Shown: positions 8,859 to 18,180 of the stretch, one piece after another
How positions within the stretch are numbered: position 1 is the stretch's first letter
How the letters are laid out: each line of letters begins with the position of its first letter
The notes under the pieces: model-generated
The model's input: only the letters and a program-made list of their open reading frames with translations
Told to the model about the DNA's origin: nothing
Database searches by the model: none
Made by a program: the position numbers and the translations under genes
NCBI GenBank assembly: GCA_964429695.1
Contig: CAYSCS010000044.1
Location: forward strand, 18,271-82,270
Reading direction: 5' to 3'
From: CAYSCS01 sp964429695
Lineage (GTDB): Bacteria > Acidobacteriota > Aminicenantia > Aminicenantales > Aminicenantaceae
DNA: 64,000 nt

Positions 8859-10766
8859 CTATGATTTAATTCCCATAATTTTCCGCACGGAGGGGAAAAG
8901 TCTCAGATCTGTATGGGGCAGAAACAATGCTCCCGTGAATTCATTCATATAGGAAGGCTCTGTGTTTAACTCAATGTAGGTCATATTCTCGGCTATTTTT
9001 TCAGCTAGAACTCTGTTTTCATTTGAAATGAGGAGAAGATAGGCTCCCAGAAGAGAGGTGTTTCCAAGATAATGAAATTTTTCTCTTTCAAGGTCAGGAA
9101 GAAGGCCGATGCGAATTGCATTTTCTATCTGTAAATTTTCTCCAAATCCTCCAGCGATATAGATTGCTTCTAAGTCATCGAAATTCAAACCAGCGTACTT
9201 TAAGAGAAGCGAAGTGGCTGAGAAAATGGCTCCTTTTGAGCGGATGAGGTTAGCAATATCCCTTTCGGTGAGGATAATGTCCTTTCCCCAGAATGAATTC
9301 TTCCCCTCTTCTATGAGGAAGCCCAATCCTCTTTCATCTTTCACGAGCCTGTCGTCAGCTTTTTTGCTATTAAATTTTCCTGTTCGGTCTATGATACCGT
9401 GCACGAATAATTCAGCAAGCAAGTCTACAAGCCCTGAACCACAAATTCCTTTTGGCTTTTTCCCCTCAACTAAAGAATATTTTAACTCCCCATTTTCCTC
9501 AAATATTATCCTTTCTATGGCTCCTGAAGTTGCTGGCATCCCGCAGCTTGTTCCACTCCCTTCAAAGGCAGGTCCCACAGAACAAGCACAAGTCATCATC
9601 CATTCCCTGTTGCCGATGACGATTTCTCCATTTGTGCCTGCATCTATGAAAAGTGAGACCTTTTCTCTCTCGCGCAACAGGGGAGTACAAAGAATTCCTG
9701 CAGTTATGTCCCCTCCCACATAACTTCCCACCAGAGGCGAAAAATATAACCTGCACTCGGGGCTAGTCTTAAGCCCCAAGTCTCGGGCAAGAATGAGAGG
9801 TACCTTGTTGATGGTCGGAACATAAGGCTCGAGGCGGATGTGCTGTGGGTCGAGCTTGAGAAGGAGATGAATCATGGTAGTGTTCCCAGAAATTGAGCCA
9901 AAATAGATTGAATCTGAAGAGATCCCAAGCTCCCGAAGGGCATGTTCGATCAAGTTGTTTAGGGTGGTGAGGATTAAATCCTGAAGTTCCTGAAGTCGAC
10001 CTGGTTTTTGAGAATAATTAATTCTTGAGATTATGTCTTCTCCACATTTAATCTGCTGGTTTAGCCCAGAAGCTGTGTTTAATATCTTCCCGTTTTCAAG
10101 ATCCACGAGATGAAGAACGACCGTAGTAGTCCCTACGTCACAGCAAATTCCGTAAATCTTTTTTTCTTTCTTCTTTGCTTCCACATCGATTAGCGTCCAT
10201 TTAGGACCATCTTTCAAAACAACTGCAGATATTTCCCCGTTCTTTTCTCTTACAGCCCTTGCCAGTTTTTTTAAAACCGAATATTCACAACCTTCAACTT
10301 CAACTCCGAAATTTTTTAAGAGCTCTCGTTGCACTCGCTTCAAGTCGCTGTAATTATCTTCAAGAGTAGGGGAGGGGAGTCTTAAGGAGAAGGCTTTTAG
10401 AAGGGGATTTAAATTGAGATTAGCAGAGATTCTATCCCGGTGAGTCTCAAAGAACTGGGACCCACTGATAATCTTTATTGAAAGCTCTTCAAAACTGGGA
10501 AGAATTACCCTCATGTCTCCCATAATTTTCGTCTGGCAGGCAAGCACATAATTCTCTTTGAGGAGTTCTTCAGGAAGAGCAGCTGAGGTTTTCGTCCTAT
10601 ATTTACCGCTTAAAACCCTGACTGCACAATTCCCACAGTTTCCTTTCCCACCACAGCTTGCCTTTAAGGGAAGATTTGCTTCTCTTGTTGCCTCAAGGAT
10701 AGTCATTCCTTTAGGCACTTCGAGTGAAGATTCGAAAGGAAGAAAAGTAATCTTCTGTTTTTCCAT
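8859..10766 (-). CDS. Reductive activator of corrinoid proteins (RACo-type ferredoxin-ASKHA protein)
   Basis: A 635-residue protein, close to the length of Carboxydothermus RACo. The N-terminal plant-type [2Fe-2S] ferredoxin domain has ligands C38, C44, C47 and C77. A linker and middle domain lead to an ASKHA ATPase domain with the phosphate-1 motif DVGTTTVVLH near 210. The family (DUF4445/RamA-related) uses ATP to reduce inactive Co(II) corrinoids to Co(I). It lies directly after acsC, which points to CoFeSP as its client. The gene ends in TAG; reading through would add only about 20 residues before TGA. Confidence 0.85.
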   Translation of the reverse strand: MEKQKITFLPFESSLEVPKGMTILEATREANLPLKASCGGKGNCGNCAVRVLSGKYRTKTSAALPEELLKENYVLACQTKIMGDMRVILPSFEELSIKIISGSQFFETHRDRISANLNLNPLLKAFSLRLPSPTLEDNYSDLKRVQRELLKNFGVEVEGCEYSVLKKLARAVREKNGEISAVVLKDGPKWTLIDVEAKKKEKKIYGICCDVGTTTVVLHLVDLENGKILNTASGLNQQIKCGEDIISRINYSQKPGRLQELQDLILTTLNNLIEHALRELGISSDSIYFGSISGNTTMIHLLLKLDPQHIRLEPYVPTINKVPLILARDLGLKTSPECRLYFSPLVGSYVGGDITAGILCTPLLREREKVSLFIDAGTNGEIVIGNREWMMTCACSVGPAFEGSGTSCGMPATSGAIERIIFEENGELKYSLVEGKKPKGICGSGLVDLLAELFVHGIIDRTGKFNSKKADDRLVKDERGLGFLIEEGKNSFWGKDIILTERDIANLIRSKGAIFSATSLLLKYAGLNFDDLEAIYIAGGFGENLQIENAIRIGLLPDLEREKFHYLGNTSLLGAYLLLISNENRVLAEKIAENMTYIELNTEPSYMNEFTGALFLPHTDLRLFPSVRKIMGIKS

Positions 10767-10843
10767 CTTCCACTTCTTGAGCTATGTCAGGCTTAAGAGC
10801 CCTAAATCTATTCTCTCTAACCTCCTTCTTCTCCTCCCTCTTT

Positions 10844-10873
10844 TATTATCATGTATTATCATGTATTATCATG
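10844..10873. repeat. Three tandem copies of a 10-bp repeat
   Basis: TATTATCATG occurs three times in perfect tandem in the 125-bp spacer between the RACo-type gene and acsC. It could be a slippage product or a binding site; nothing else supports a function. Confidence 0.8.
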
Positions 10874-10891
10874 AGGTATGAAAACTCATAG

Positions 10892-12235
10892 TCATGTCAA
10901 TTTGACGCTTTTGACAAAAGAAGGAATATCAGAAGCATCTTGGCAACCGACGATTACTTCCCACCCCGGGAGATGCTCTTCTAGGTCTCCGCTTATTTGA
11001 GAGACAAGACCGGGGATGACGATTTTTCTCGTCTTCACCTCTTCCTCGAGCTTAATTTCTTTTATGAATTTTGCTATTTTTTCACCCACAAACTTTCCCG
11101 CTGCCCAGGAGGTCAGTACTGATTGGCCTTCTGTATCACAAACCACGAGATGAGCAGAAATCCCTGAATTCTCTATCTCTCCAGAAACGATAAAGTAGGT
11201 CAAGGAGAAATTTGTGGTTACAAACACAGGGGAGGTAGGTGTTGGTTCACCGATGGGATATACCCTGGGCTCTACCTGGATTGGTTTCTGGGGATCTGTG
11301 TATATATTTTGTCGTAGAGTAAAAAGGGTGTAGAGCATGGCTCTATCAAAGCGGGGAAGGACAATGATTGAAGCATATCTGCAGAGCAGAAGAGATGCCA
11401 TAGCCAGGATTTCTAACCCATCCTCTCCTTTGATGTACGTGAAAAGGGGATAACCGAAAGGTTTGAAGTTTTTTTTCAGAGCACTGCGTCTCAGGATTGT
11501 GTGGTGCTGAAGTTTCTTGCCTATGTTTTCAGACTCAAGGTTCAAAATGAGGTCATTTAATCCTCCACTTCTTGCCTTCTCTACCTGTTCGGCAAGATTT
11601 TCCAGTGTTTTGGAACTCAAGATCAAAGAGGCATTGAATGACTTGGCGAGTTCGAGGAAATCTTCATCCACCTCCTCGCGTAAAAAAATCGAAGGCCTGT
11701 CTTCTTTTAAAATTTCTAAACCCTCTTTCAACGAATTTTTATCCTGAGAGTCGAGAATTATTCCTTTTTGAGAGTTAAGTTTCACAAGTTGAATGGTCTC
11801 TAAGAAATTGTTTTTATCTTGCCCATCATCAGTTATGAAAAAGAGGTCCGCCTTTAGCTCCTCTCCCACTCGTTCCACTCTATAGGCTTCTATTTCTTTT
11901 ATTTGCGAAAGAAGAAGTTCTTTTCCGGCAGAGGTTCGGAGTTCGATAGCTATTCCTGGGGGATGAAGGAATGTTTTTTCATGGCGAAACATTACCGTCT
12001 CATTCCCTATTTCTAGAGGATTGGCTCCGCCTATTTTAACCAGCCTTATAGGCGGCTCACTTGCAGAGCCAAGCTTCACCTTTGCTTCTTCAGAAGCATG
12101 GGGACATTCGCTGAGCTCGGCTTTCTTTTGCGCAAGTTTCATGGCAAAGGCCATACAAGTGGGGACTCCACAATCACCACAGTTTGTTTTGGGTAAGAGC
12201 TTGAATATTTCTAATCCTGAAAGAGCCATTCTCAT
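10892..12235 (-). CDS. acsC: Corrinoid/iron-sulfur protein large subunit (CoFeSP gamma)
   Basis: A 447-residue large subunit of the CoFeSP that carries the methyl group to acetyl-CoA synthase in the Wood-Ljungdahl pathway. The N-terminal [4Fe-4S] domain has C19, C22, C27 and C44 in the family spacing (TNCGDCGVPTC then ECPH). A TIM-barrel domain follows, and the C-terminal region (about 320-447) matches the cobalamin-binding fold. The start overlaps acsD by 4 nt (ATGA). It is the last tightly packed gene of the acs operon. Confidence 0.93.
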   Translation of the reverse strand: MRMALSGLEIFKLLPKTNCGDCGVPTCMAFAMKLAQKKAELSECPHASEEAKVKLGSASEPPIRLVKIGGANPLEIGNETVMFRHEKTFLHPPGIAIELRTSAGKELLLSQIKEIEAYRVERVGEELKADLFFITDDGQDKNNFLETIQLVKLNSQKGIILDSQDKNSLKEGLEILKEDRPSIFLREEVDEDFLELAKSFNASLILSSKTLENLAEQVEKARSGGLNDLILNLESENIGKKLQHHTILRRSALKKNFKPFGYPLFTYIKGEDGLEILAMASLLLCRYASIIVLPRFDRAMLYTLFTLRQNIYTDPQKPIQVEPRVYPIGEPTPTSPVFVTTNFSLTYFIVSGEIENSGISAHLVVCDTEGQSVLTSWAAGKFVGEKIAKFIKEIKLEEEVKTRKIVIPGLVSQISGDLEEHLPGWEVIVGCQDASDIPSFVKSVKLT

Positions 12236-13218
12236 TCTCCCTTATAAGGGTAAAATACCTCTTTAATATTTTTTCTCAGGACCTCAACAGCCCGAGGATG
12301 GTACATGATTAAAAGATCGGCACCCGCAGCGAGTAAACTCGTTGCCGTGGCAATCTCCCAGTAAGCAAAACGAAGTTTCTCATTTCCCCAGAAGGGAAAA
12401 TTCTCTTCTTTCACCAGAGCTTCTTTGACTCGAGCGCTCTCATATCCAGGATTGACGAGCATGGGAAAGGCAAGCATCCGGTCCCCCCCAAGTCCGTCGT
12501 TTCTGATTCGTTCCATTATGGAGTAGGTGTACTCAAGTCCGTAGCCTAGGGTCCCGGTAAGGGGGTCGATAATAATCTTATGAAGAGGAAAATTCATGTC
12601 AGAGAGGAGGATGTTAAGCTGTTTGGCAAGGTTGACATCGATGGGAGATTGAGCCACAAGGCAATGGTCATAAGCCAGGCAAAGGGCAGCGATCGTCTTA
12701 TAGTTATCTTTTTCCACATAATTTATCAGACAGTTCTCTCCTGCGGTTGCTTCACAGACTTTTTTCATCACTTCATTTATCTTCTCAAAATGACTGTGTC
12801 CTGTAATTATGAGGGGGACACTCACGCTTTCCAATACCTCTTTGACTACTTTCACTGCCTCTTCGGCACTTCTATTGCCTTTTTCTGGATGAGTTCCTTC
12901 GAGGCGAACACTGATTAATTCAGCGCCGAAGTCATTGACGCATCTCTTCGCCATTTCTCCAGGTTTCTCGAGTACATCGCCAAAATATTCGAGCAGAGAA
13001 GGAGGATACTTTGCAGGAGGTTTATCGAAAACTTCCATGGCCACCACAGGAGGGTTGGGATGCTCGCCCTCGAAAAGATGGAAAGCAAGAGAGCTACTTC
13101 CCCCTATTGTAACTGAATGCGATCGAGTACCCCCTTCACTTCGGGTTGCTCCGATTCTTACTTCACTAATTTTTCCCGAGTAGGATTCTTTAGGGATTTC
13201 AATCTTCATTCTCATCAC
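12232..13218 (-). CDS. acsD: Corrinoid/iron-sulfur protein small subunit (CoFeSP delta)
   Basis: A 328-residue TIM-barrel small subunit that pairs with AcsC and helps hold the corrinoid. Recognisable stretches are the N-terminal GATRSEGGTRSHSV, VAMEVFDKPP near 60, LIITGHSHFEK near 134 and DPLTGTLGYGLEY near 220. It lies between cooC (20 bp upstream) and acsC (4-nt overlap), the order seen in acetogen acs clusters. Confidence 0.92.
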   Translation of the reverse strand: MMRMKIEIPKESYSGKISEVRIGATRSEGGTRSHSVTIGGSSSLAFHLFEGEHPNPPVVAMEVFDKPPAKYPPSLLEYFGDVLEKPGEMAKRCVNDFGAELISVRLEGTHPEKGNRSAEEAVKVVKEVLESVSVPLIITGHSHFEKINEVMKKVCEATAGENCLINYVEKDNYKTIAALCLAYDHCLVAQSPIDVNLAKQLNILLSDMNFPLHKIIIDPLTGTLGYGLEYTYSIMERIRNDGLGGDRMLAFPMLVNPGYESARVKEALVKEENFPFWGNEKLRFAYWEIATATSLLAAGADLLIMYHPRAVEVLRKNIKEVFYPYKGE

Positions 13219-13238
13219 CTCTTAATCAAATTACTCAT

Positions 13239-13991
13239 TCATAGGGAAAGTTTACGCATTAAGGTATCAAGAGCCATATAGGATTTTGTTGACCTGAGCA
13301 CAGGCCAGATTGGGAGACCCTTTTGGTCTGTTTCCAAAAGCATTTCGTCCTCTGGTATCGTGCCTAAAAGCGTCAAGTTTTCTTCCTGAATTGTTTTCAG
13401 GATAGAGGGGGGAAGAGAATCTTTGAGGCGATTGATGATGAGCAATTTCTCATCTACTCGAGTATCCAGCTCCTTTAGGAGCCGACTTATCTTTCCTGAG
13501 GTTTGAATCCCCCTCGGACACGGGTCAGAAACAATGAGAAGATAGTCAATCTTTTGCACGGTTCGTCGACTGAGATGCTCCATTCCTGCTTCGTTATCTA
13601 TCACCACATATTCATAATTCTGTGAAAGGCATTTAAGTATCTCTCTAAGTAAGTTATTGGCATAACAATAGCAACCCGGCCCCTCTGGTCTTCCCATGGC
13701 GATAAGGTCAAAATCAGGAGTTTCCACCAGGCTTGCTTGGATCTTATACTCAAGGAATTGGGCTTTATTCATTCCCGCGGGGAGATTGCTGGACATGGTT
13801 TTCATTTCTTCTCTTATGCTCCCAATTGTTTCCTTGAGCTTAACCCCGAGGAGCTCGTTCAAATTGACATTCGAATCTGCATCCACGGCAAGAATAGAAC
13901 CTAAGCCTTTGTCTCTCAACCAGCGAATGATAAGCGTTGCGAGGGTGGATTTCCCTGTTCCTCCTTTGCCTGAAATAGCGATTGTCTTCAT
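13239..13991 (-). CDS. cooC: CooC-type nickel insertion ATPase
   Basis: A 250-residue MinD/SIMIBI-class P-loop ATPase that matures nickel enzymes of the CODH/ACS group. It has a deviant Walker A (SGKGGTGKST, residues 6-15), the switch VDAD motif and a Cys-x-Cys nickel-binding pair in GPGCYCYANN. Sandwiched between acsB and acsD, it most likely serves ACS or CODH. The ATG is only 3 nt (AAA) past the acsB amber codon and in the same frame, with no Shine-Dalgarno site before it. Confidence 0.9.
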   Translation of the reverse strand: MKTIAISGKGGTGKSTLATLIIRWLRDKGLGSILAVDADSNVNLNELLGVKLKETIGSIREEMKTMSSNLPAGMNKAQFLEYKIQASLVETPDFDLIAMGRPEGPGCYCYANNLLREILKCLSQNYEYVVIDNEAGMEHLSRRTVQKIDYLLIVSDPCPRGIQTSGKISRLLKELDTRVDEKLLIINRLKDSLPPSILKTIQEENLTLLGTIPEDEMLLETDQKGLPIWPVLRSTKSYMALDTLMRKLSL

Positions 13992-13994
13992 TTT

Positions 13995-16199
13995 CTAAAA
14001 CATGGGTGGCAATGATAACGCAGGGTGATTCTTTTTAGTAATATAGTCAAGAACTTCCTCTTCGGTTATGGCCACGGTTTCGTCAGCAATCATTTCAAAA
14101 AATCCGTTTATTCCCTCTTTCTCTCCTATCCTTCGAAGCACAGGTTCAAGCTCTTCCTTAAGCGCCCTATTCATCCACACTATGCGCTTTGCTCCTCCCT
14201 CTGCCCTTATAAATTTATTACTGCCGATATAATGCTTGCTGTGGCCTAGAAAACCCGGGGTCTGGACTCCTCCACCTATGTTTCCTGCAAGTGTAGAAAA
14301 TTTCATCCCGCTCGGTGTCATTCCGGCATAATCTCTATAAACTGTCATTATTCCGTTTGTAGAGGGCAGGATGCAAGAGATACATTCAAAACATCCACAA
14401 GAAGTCATGGGATACTCGATAATGCTGTAGGCGTTGAAACGTTCGAGGGTCTTGTGCGAGTAATTGTAGACAAATTTGTTGATTTCTTCCCATTGTCCGC
14501 GGAGAGGGTCGATGACTCTTCCTTTTTTCACGGGTTGATTTGGCCCTGCTGGGTTGATTTGATAGGCTGCTTTTCCATCCAGCCAGTTGTAGGCACCACA
14601 GAGACCCGAGCGTTCTGGTGTTATGATGCAGACATGATTGGGAGCGAAAGATTGACAGAGAGTACAGGAGTAGAAAATCTCAACTGCTTCATCGGTGAGG
14701 TCAGCGAGTCGTTCATCTCGAAAATGATAAACTTTCCTTACCGTGCCGATCAGTTTAAGAATTTCTTCTTCACGAGTGTAAATTTTGACTTGAACCTTGT
14801 CAACAATCTTACCGAATTCTCCATGAAGTTTGGCATGAATAATAGTACCGAAATGTTTGAATTTAAAGCCTTTTTGTTTTGCTTCCTTGCTAACTCTAAT
14901 CCAGTTTATGTCTCTTTGTCCCATATGGAAGACACCATTGGCACAATTGATGAAATCATGAATATGGCGTTCAAGAATGGGTTCGAAATCAGGCTGCATC
15001 TCACGACCCGCAACCTCTACCCAAATGGCGAGGGGAAGCTGAGCTCCTTCTTCAACCTCATCTATTTCTGGGCCGATGACTTCAATCTTTCCATCTTCTA
15101 CCTCGTCCATGTTTTTTGAAGTCAGGAACTCAAATCCAGGCTTAGAAGTTCCTGCCAATTCTACATACATATCTTCTTTACGGATGCGTTCACCTTGAAA
15201 AGCCGGACCATAAGAGACTGGCACGGGAACTTTAGTAATGGTGATCTTAAGTCCTCTGACCTCAATTGCCTTGGAAACAATCTTTTCGTGAGGCACAGGC
15301 GAAACTACATGTTCATAGGTGCAGATTCCAGTGGGAAGAATTTTGTCTATGTCAGTATCTGCGATTGTTGGGAATCCATAATTTATTGCTCCTGCAGCCT
15401 GAGCATGCTTTTCGTCGTCGACCGGACCGAAAGCTAAGACAAAGGCAAAAACTCTGTTTTTATTATAGCGCAAGATTCTTTGATAGTCTCCAGGTTGAGC
15501 CCCTCCAAAAGAAAGAGCCACTCTGGTTGCAAAACCCAGAGAGTGAACTGTCGCCGTGACATCATCTCCAAAGGGAACAAGCCGGGTTTCCCATCCCATC
15601 TGGATACCTTCTTCCTCAAGTTGCTTTGCCATGGATTTCCCCTCAGTAGCAGCAGACATAAAAACATAAAGGTTTTTTTCCTGCAACTCCCGCGCTATCT
15701 TTACGGCAATCTCATTCGTGGGACAATAACCCACACAGGCAGCGAACCCAGGCGCTGTTCCATCCACAAACTCAATCCCCCTCTCTCTCATGATTACATC
15801 ACTTGCTGCCCCGAGCCAGAGGAAGCCATCTCTTGGAGAGGACTCAGGAAGATAGGGAAGGGGGTCTTGAGTATATTTAATCGCTTCTATTATTTCATCG
15901 GCAAAGAGAGTGGCCATCCCGGCATCGAGAGTGTGGCCAAGGTAAGGAAGCCATAATTTTTCGTTAGGAAGAGGGGGGAGGAGCTTCTTTGCTTCTTCTA
16001 GAAGTAAAAGAAGGTCTTTTAGTTTCTGGACTTTTAGCCCCAGGATTCCATATGAAATCGGTAAATAGTAGCCTGTGTTGGGGAATTCAACCTTTGTCTC
16101 AGGCCCTTTTTCTTCTATTGCCTTCTTGAGTTCTCTTTCTGCCCTCTCAACCAATTTATATGCACCTCGAATGGCCCTGGTGGCGATCAATTTAGACAT
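13995..16199 (-). CDS. acsB: Acetyl-CoA synthase (CO dehydrogenase/acetyl-CoA synthase subunit alpha)
   Basis: A 734-residue bacterial acetyl-CoA synthase that joins CO, a CoFeSP-borne methyl group and CoA. The A-cluster ligands are all present: C512, C515, C524 and C534 for the [4Fe-4S] cubane and C601-G-C603 for the distal nickel site. Each lies six residues later than I recall for the Moorella enzyme. The N-terminal third matches the CODH-contacting domain. A good GGAG site precedes the ATG. The gene ends in TAG, followed in frame by AAA and the ATG of cooC. Confidence 0.95.
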   Translation of the reverse strand: MSKLIATRAIRGAYKLVERAERELKKAIEEKGPETKVEFPNTGYYLPISYGILGLKVQKLKDLLLLLEEAKKLLPPLPNEKLWLPYLGHTLDAGMATLFADEIIEAIKYTQDPLPYLPESSPRDGFLWLGAASDVIMRERGIEFVDGTAPGFAACVGYCPTNEIAVKIARELQEKNLYVFMSAATEGKSMAKQLEEEGIQMGWETRLVPFGDDVTATVHSLGFATRVALSFGGAQPGDYQRILRYNKNRVFAFVLAFGPVDDEKHAQAAGAINYGFPTIADTDIDKILPTGICTYEHVVSPVPHEKIVSKAIEVRGLKITITKVPVPVSYGPAFQGERIRKEDMYVELAGTSKPGFEFLTSKNMDEVEDGKIEVIGPEIDEVEEGAQLPLAIWVEVAGREMQPDFEPILERHIHDFINCANGVFHMGQRDINWIRVSKEAKQKGFKFKHFGTIIHAKLHGEFGKIVDKVQVKIYTREEEILKLIGTVRKVYHFRDERLADLTDEAVEIFYSCTLCQSFAPNHVCIITPERSGLCGAYNWLDGKAAYQINPAGPNQPVKKGRVIDPLRGQWEEINKFVYNYSHKTLERFNAYSIIEYPMTSCGCFECISCILPSTNGIMTVYRDYAGMTPSGMKFSTLAGNIGGGVQTPGFLGHSKHYIGSNKFIRAEGGAKRIVWMNRALKEELEPVLRRIGEKEGINGFFEMIADETVAITEEEVLDYITKKNHPALSLPPMF

Positions 16200-16216
16200 T
16201 CCTTACTCTCCTTTTT

Positions 16217-18154
16217 TCAAACTTCAAGTTGTCTTCTCATTTCCATGTCATACAGAATGCGTTCTTTTGCCTTGCTTATTCCCAGTTTTTCTCTTTTGCG
16301 ATTAATTTGGTCAATGATCAAAGCGGCTATTTTACTTGGGTCTGATTCTACTGCCCACATCCCGCCGAAGAGCTCCTCAAAATCTTTGAATATGAGGCGG
16401 CAAAATGCCTCGCTTCCCTCTACAGGGAGTCCTACCCCGAAGACGGTGAACACGCCTGATGCAACGAAGTACTGACCGATGGAGATTGCCTTTTCGCTCA
16501 TCCATTCAGGAGCAGCTCCTGCCACAGGAAGTTCGCTGATGTCTTTCCCAAGCCCCCCAATTCTAACCATTTCTGAGAGTGCGATGAGGATTCTGCTGTT
16601 ATCTACACAAGAGCCAGAATGAAGGACAGGAGGCATCCCTACCGCCATGCAGACTTCAGCCAATCCCTTTCCTGCATGTTTTTCTGCAGATTCAGGGGTG
16701 AGGAAGCCTGCTTTAGCACAAGAAATGGCAGAACATCCAGTTTGAACCACAAGAATATCATTCGCTATGAGTTCTTCCACCAGGTTAACATGGCTCTTAT
16801 CATGGGTAACCTTTGGATTACAACAGCCGACCACACCTGCCACTCCTCTTATCCTTCCATTGATGACATTATCATTCAGAGGGAAATAAGACCCTCGAAA
16901 TGTTCCTCCTAACATGTAAGTTATGGCTTCATGACTGAAGCCAGCCACAAGGTCCATCTTTTTCTGGGGTATATTCACTTCTTGGCGATTGGGGAAATTG
17001 AGAATAGATTCACGAATGATCTCTTTTGCAACTTTGAGAGCATTTTGCTCATGGAACTCGAAAGACCTTGCCCCTTCAATCTTGGCTTTGGGTGAGGTGG
17101 TGATGAGCAGAGTGTGAAAATACTTAGCCAGCTGAGGAAGAGATGGCATGATGCATTGAACATCCACAATCATTGCTTCTACTGCTCCAGTACTAACTGC
17201 AAGTTCTTGCTGGAGCACATTTCCAGCTACTGGGAGTCCTTGACGCAATAAGATTTCATTTGCTGTACAACAGATTCCAGCCAGATTTATCCCCTCAGCA
17301 CCTTTCGCTTTTGCAAGCTCTATGAGCTCCTTATCTCTAACGGCAAGGACGAGCATTTCTGAAAGCATGGGCTCATGACCGTGGACAACTATGTTGACTT
17401 CATTCTTAGAGAGGACTCCAAGATTTACCTGTCCTCTTATGGGTGAAGGTGTACCGAAGAGGATATCTTGGAGTTCTGTGGCAATCATTGACCCTCCCCA
17501 GCCATCGGCAAGCGCAGTTCTTGCTCCCTGGTGCATGATGTTGAGAATATCTTGGTCAACACCCATCGTTGTCCTGTGCATGAGCTCAACTATCTCTCGA
17601 TCAATTCCTCGAGGATAAACTCCAAGGCGGCGCCATAAATCCTGCCTTGTCTTTGGGGCAAGAGAAGCAAATTCGAGCTCTCCTTCCTGGCGCCCAAAGA
17701 TTTCAAGAGCCTTTTTGGCTACATCAAGCGCTACCTCTTCTTTAGGGCGGTCTTTGAAGGGCACCTTTAACAATCCAGCAACTTTTCTAAGTTTATTTAT
17801 GTCTTTGATAGAATATCCTGAGTCAGGGTTAAGGGCAGCTTGAAGGAGGGTTCTTGCAACCTCTCTTCCATGGTCAGAATGTGCTGCTGCTCCTCCTGCT
17901 ATCATCCGGGCAAAATTACGCGCCACTATCACCTCGGGCTGAGCCCCGCACACTCCTTTTTGCGGTTTTTTCCCTTTAATAGGGTTAATGCGACAAGGTC
18001 CCATGAAACAAATATGGCAACAGAGTCCCTTTTCTCCGAAGCCACATCTTGGCCTTTGTTCAGCAGAGCGGTCCCAGACTGTCTCTATTCCTTTTTTTTC
18101 ATTAGTTTCAAGAAGAAAATTCACAGTCTCGTCAATGCTTTTCTTCTCATTCAT
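16217..18154 (-). CDS. cooS: Anaerobic Ni-Fe carbon monoxide dehydrogenase catalytic subunit
   Basis: A 645-residue monofunctional-type CODH that interconverts CO and CO2. The N-terminal cysteines fit the D-cluster (C37, C45) and B-cluster (C46, C49, C54, C69). C-cluster motifs follow in order: HGHEPMLSEM, GICCTANE, the VVGCCNPK stretch, QTGCSAISCAK and SCVDNSR. Together with AcsB, 18 bp downstream, it should form the CODH/ACS complex, and in that setting it could also be named acsA. Confidence 0.95.
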   Translation of the reverse strand: MNEKKSIDETVNFLLETNEKKGIETVWDRSAEQRPRCGFGEKGLCCHICFMGPCRINPIKGKKPQKGVCGAQPEVIVARNFARMIAGGAAAHSDHGREVARTLLQAALNPDSGYSIKDINKLRKVAGLLKVPFKDRPKEEVALDVAKKALEIFGRQEGELEFASLAPKTRQDLWRRLGVYPRGIDREIVELMHRTTMGVDQDILNIMHQGARTALADGWGGSMIATELQDILFGTPSPIRGQVNLGVLSKNEVNIVVHGHEPMLSEMLVLAVRDKELIELAKAKGAEGINLAGICCTANEILLRQGLPVAGNVLQQELAVSTGAVEAMIVDVQCIMPSLPQLAKYFHTLLITTSPKAKIEGARSFEFHEQNALKVAKEIIRESILNFPNRQEVNIPQKKMDLVAGFSHEAITYMLGGTFRGSYFPLNDNVINGRIRGVAGVVGCCNPKVTHDKSHVNLVEELIANDILVVQTGCSAISCAKAGFLTPESAEKHAGKGLAEVCMAVGMPPVLHSGSCVDNSRILIALSEMVRIGGLGKDISELPVAGAAPEWMSEKAISIGQYFVASGVFTVFGVGLPVEGSEAFCRLIFKDFEELFGGMWAVESDPSKIAALIIDQINRKREKLGISKAKERILYDMEMRRQLEV

Positions 18155-18180
18155 TTTGCCTCTCTTCTAACAGAATAAAA

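Noticed and set aside
8799..8861. Read-through of the TAG that ends the RACo-type activase gene
   Set aside because: Only about 20 basic residues would be added before TGA, and the ASKHA domain is already complete. Treated as a normal stop.
10767..10815. In-frame TAG upstream of the RACo-type ATG, suggesting a longer Pyl-containing start
   Set aside because: No good start codon lies upstream in that frame, and the ferredoxin domain begins directly after the annotated ATG.
14454..15119. 221-codon + strand frame opposite acsB
   Set aside because: Shadow of acsB, which has all A-cluster ligands on the other strand.
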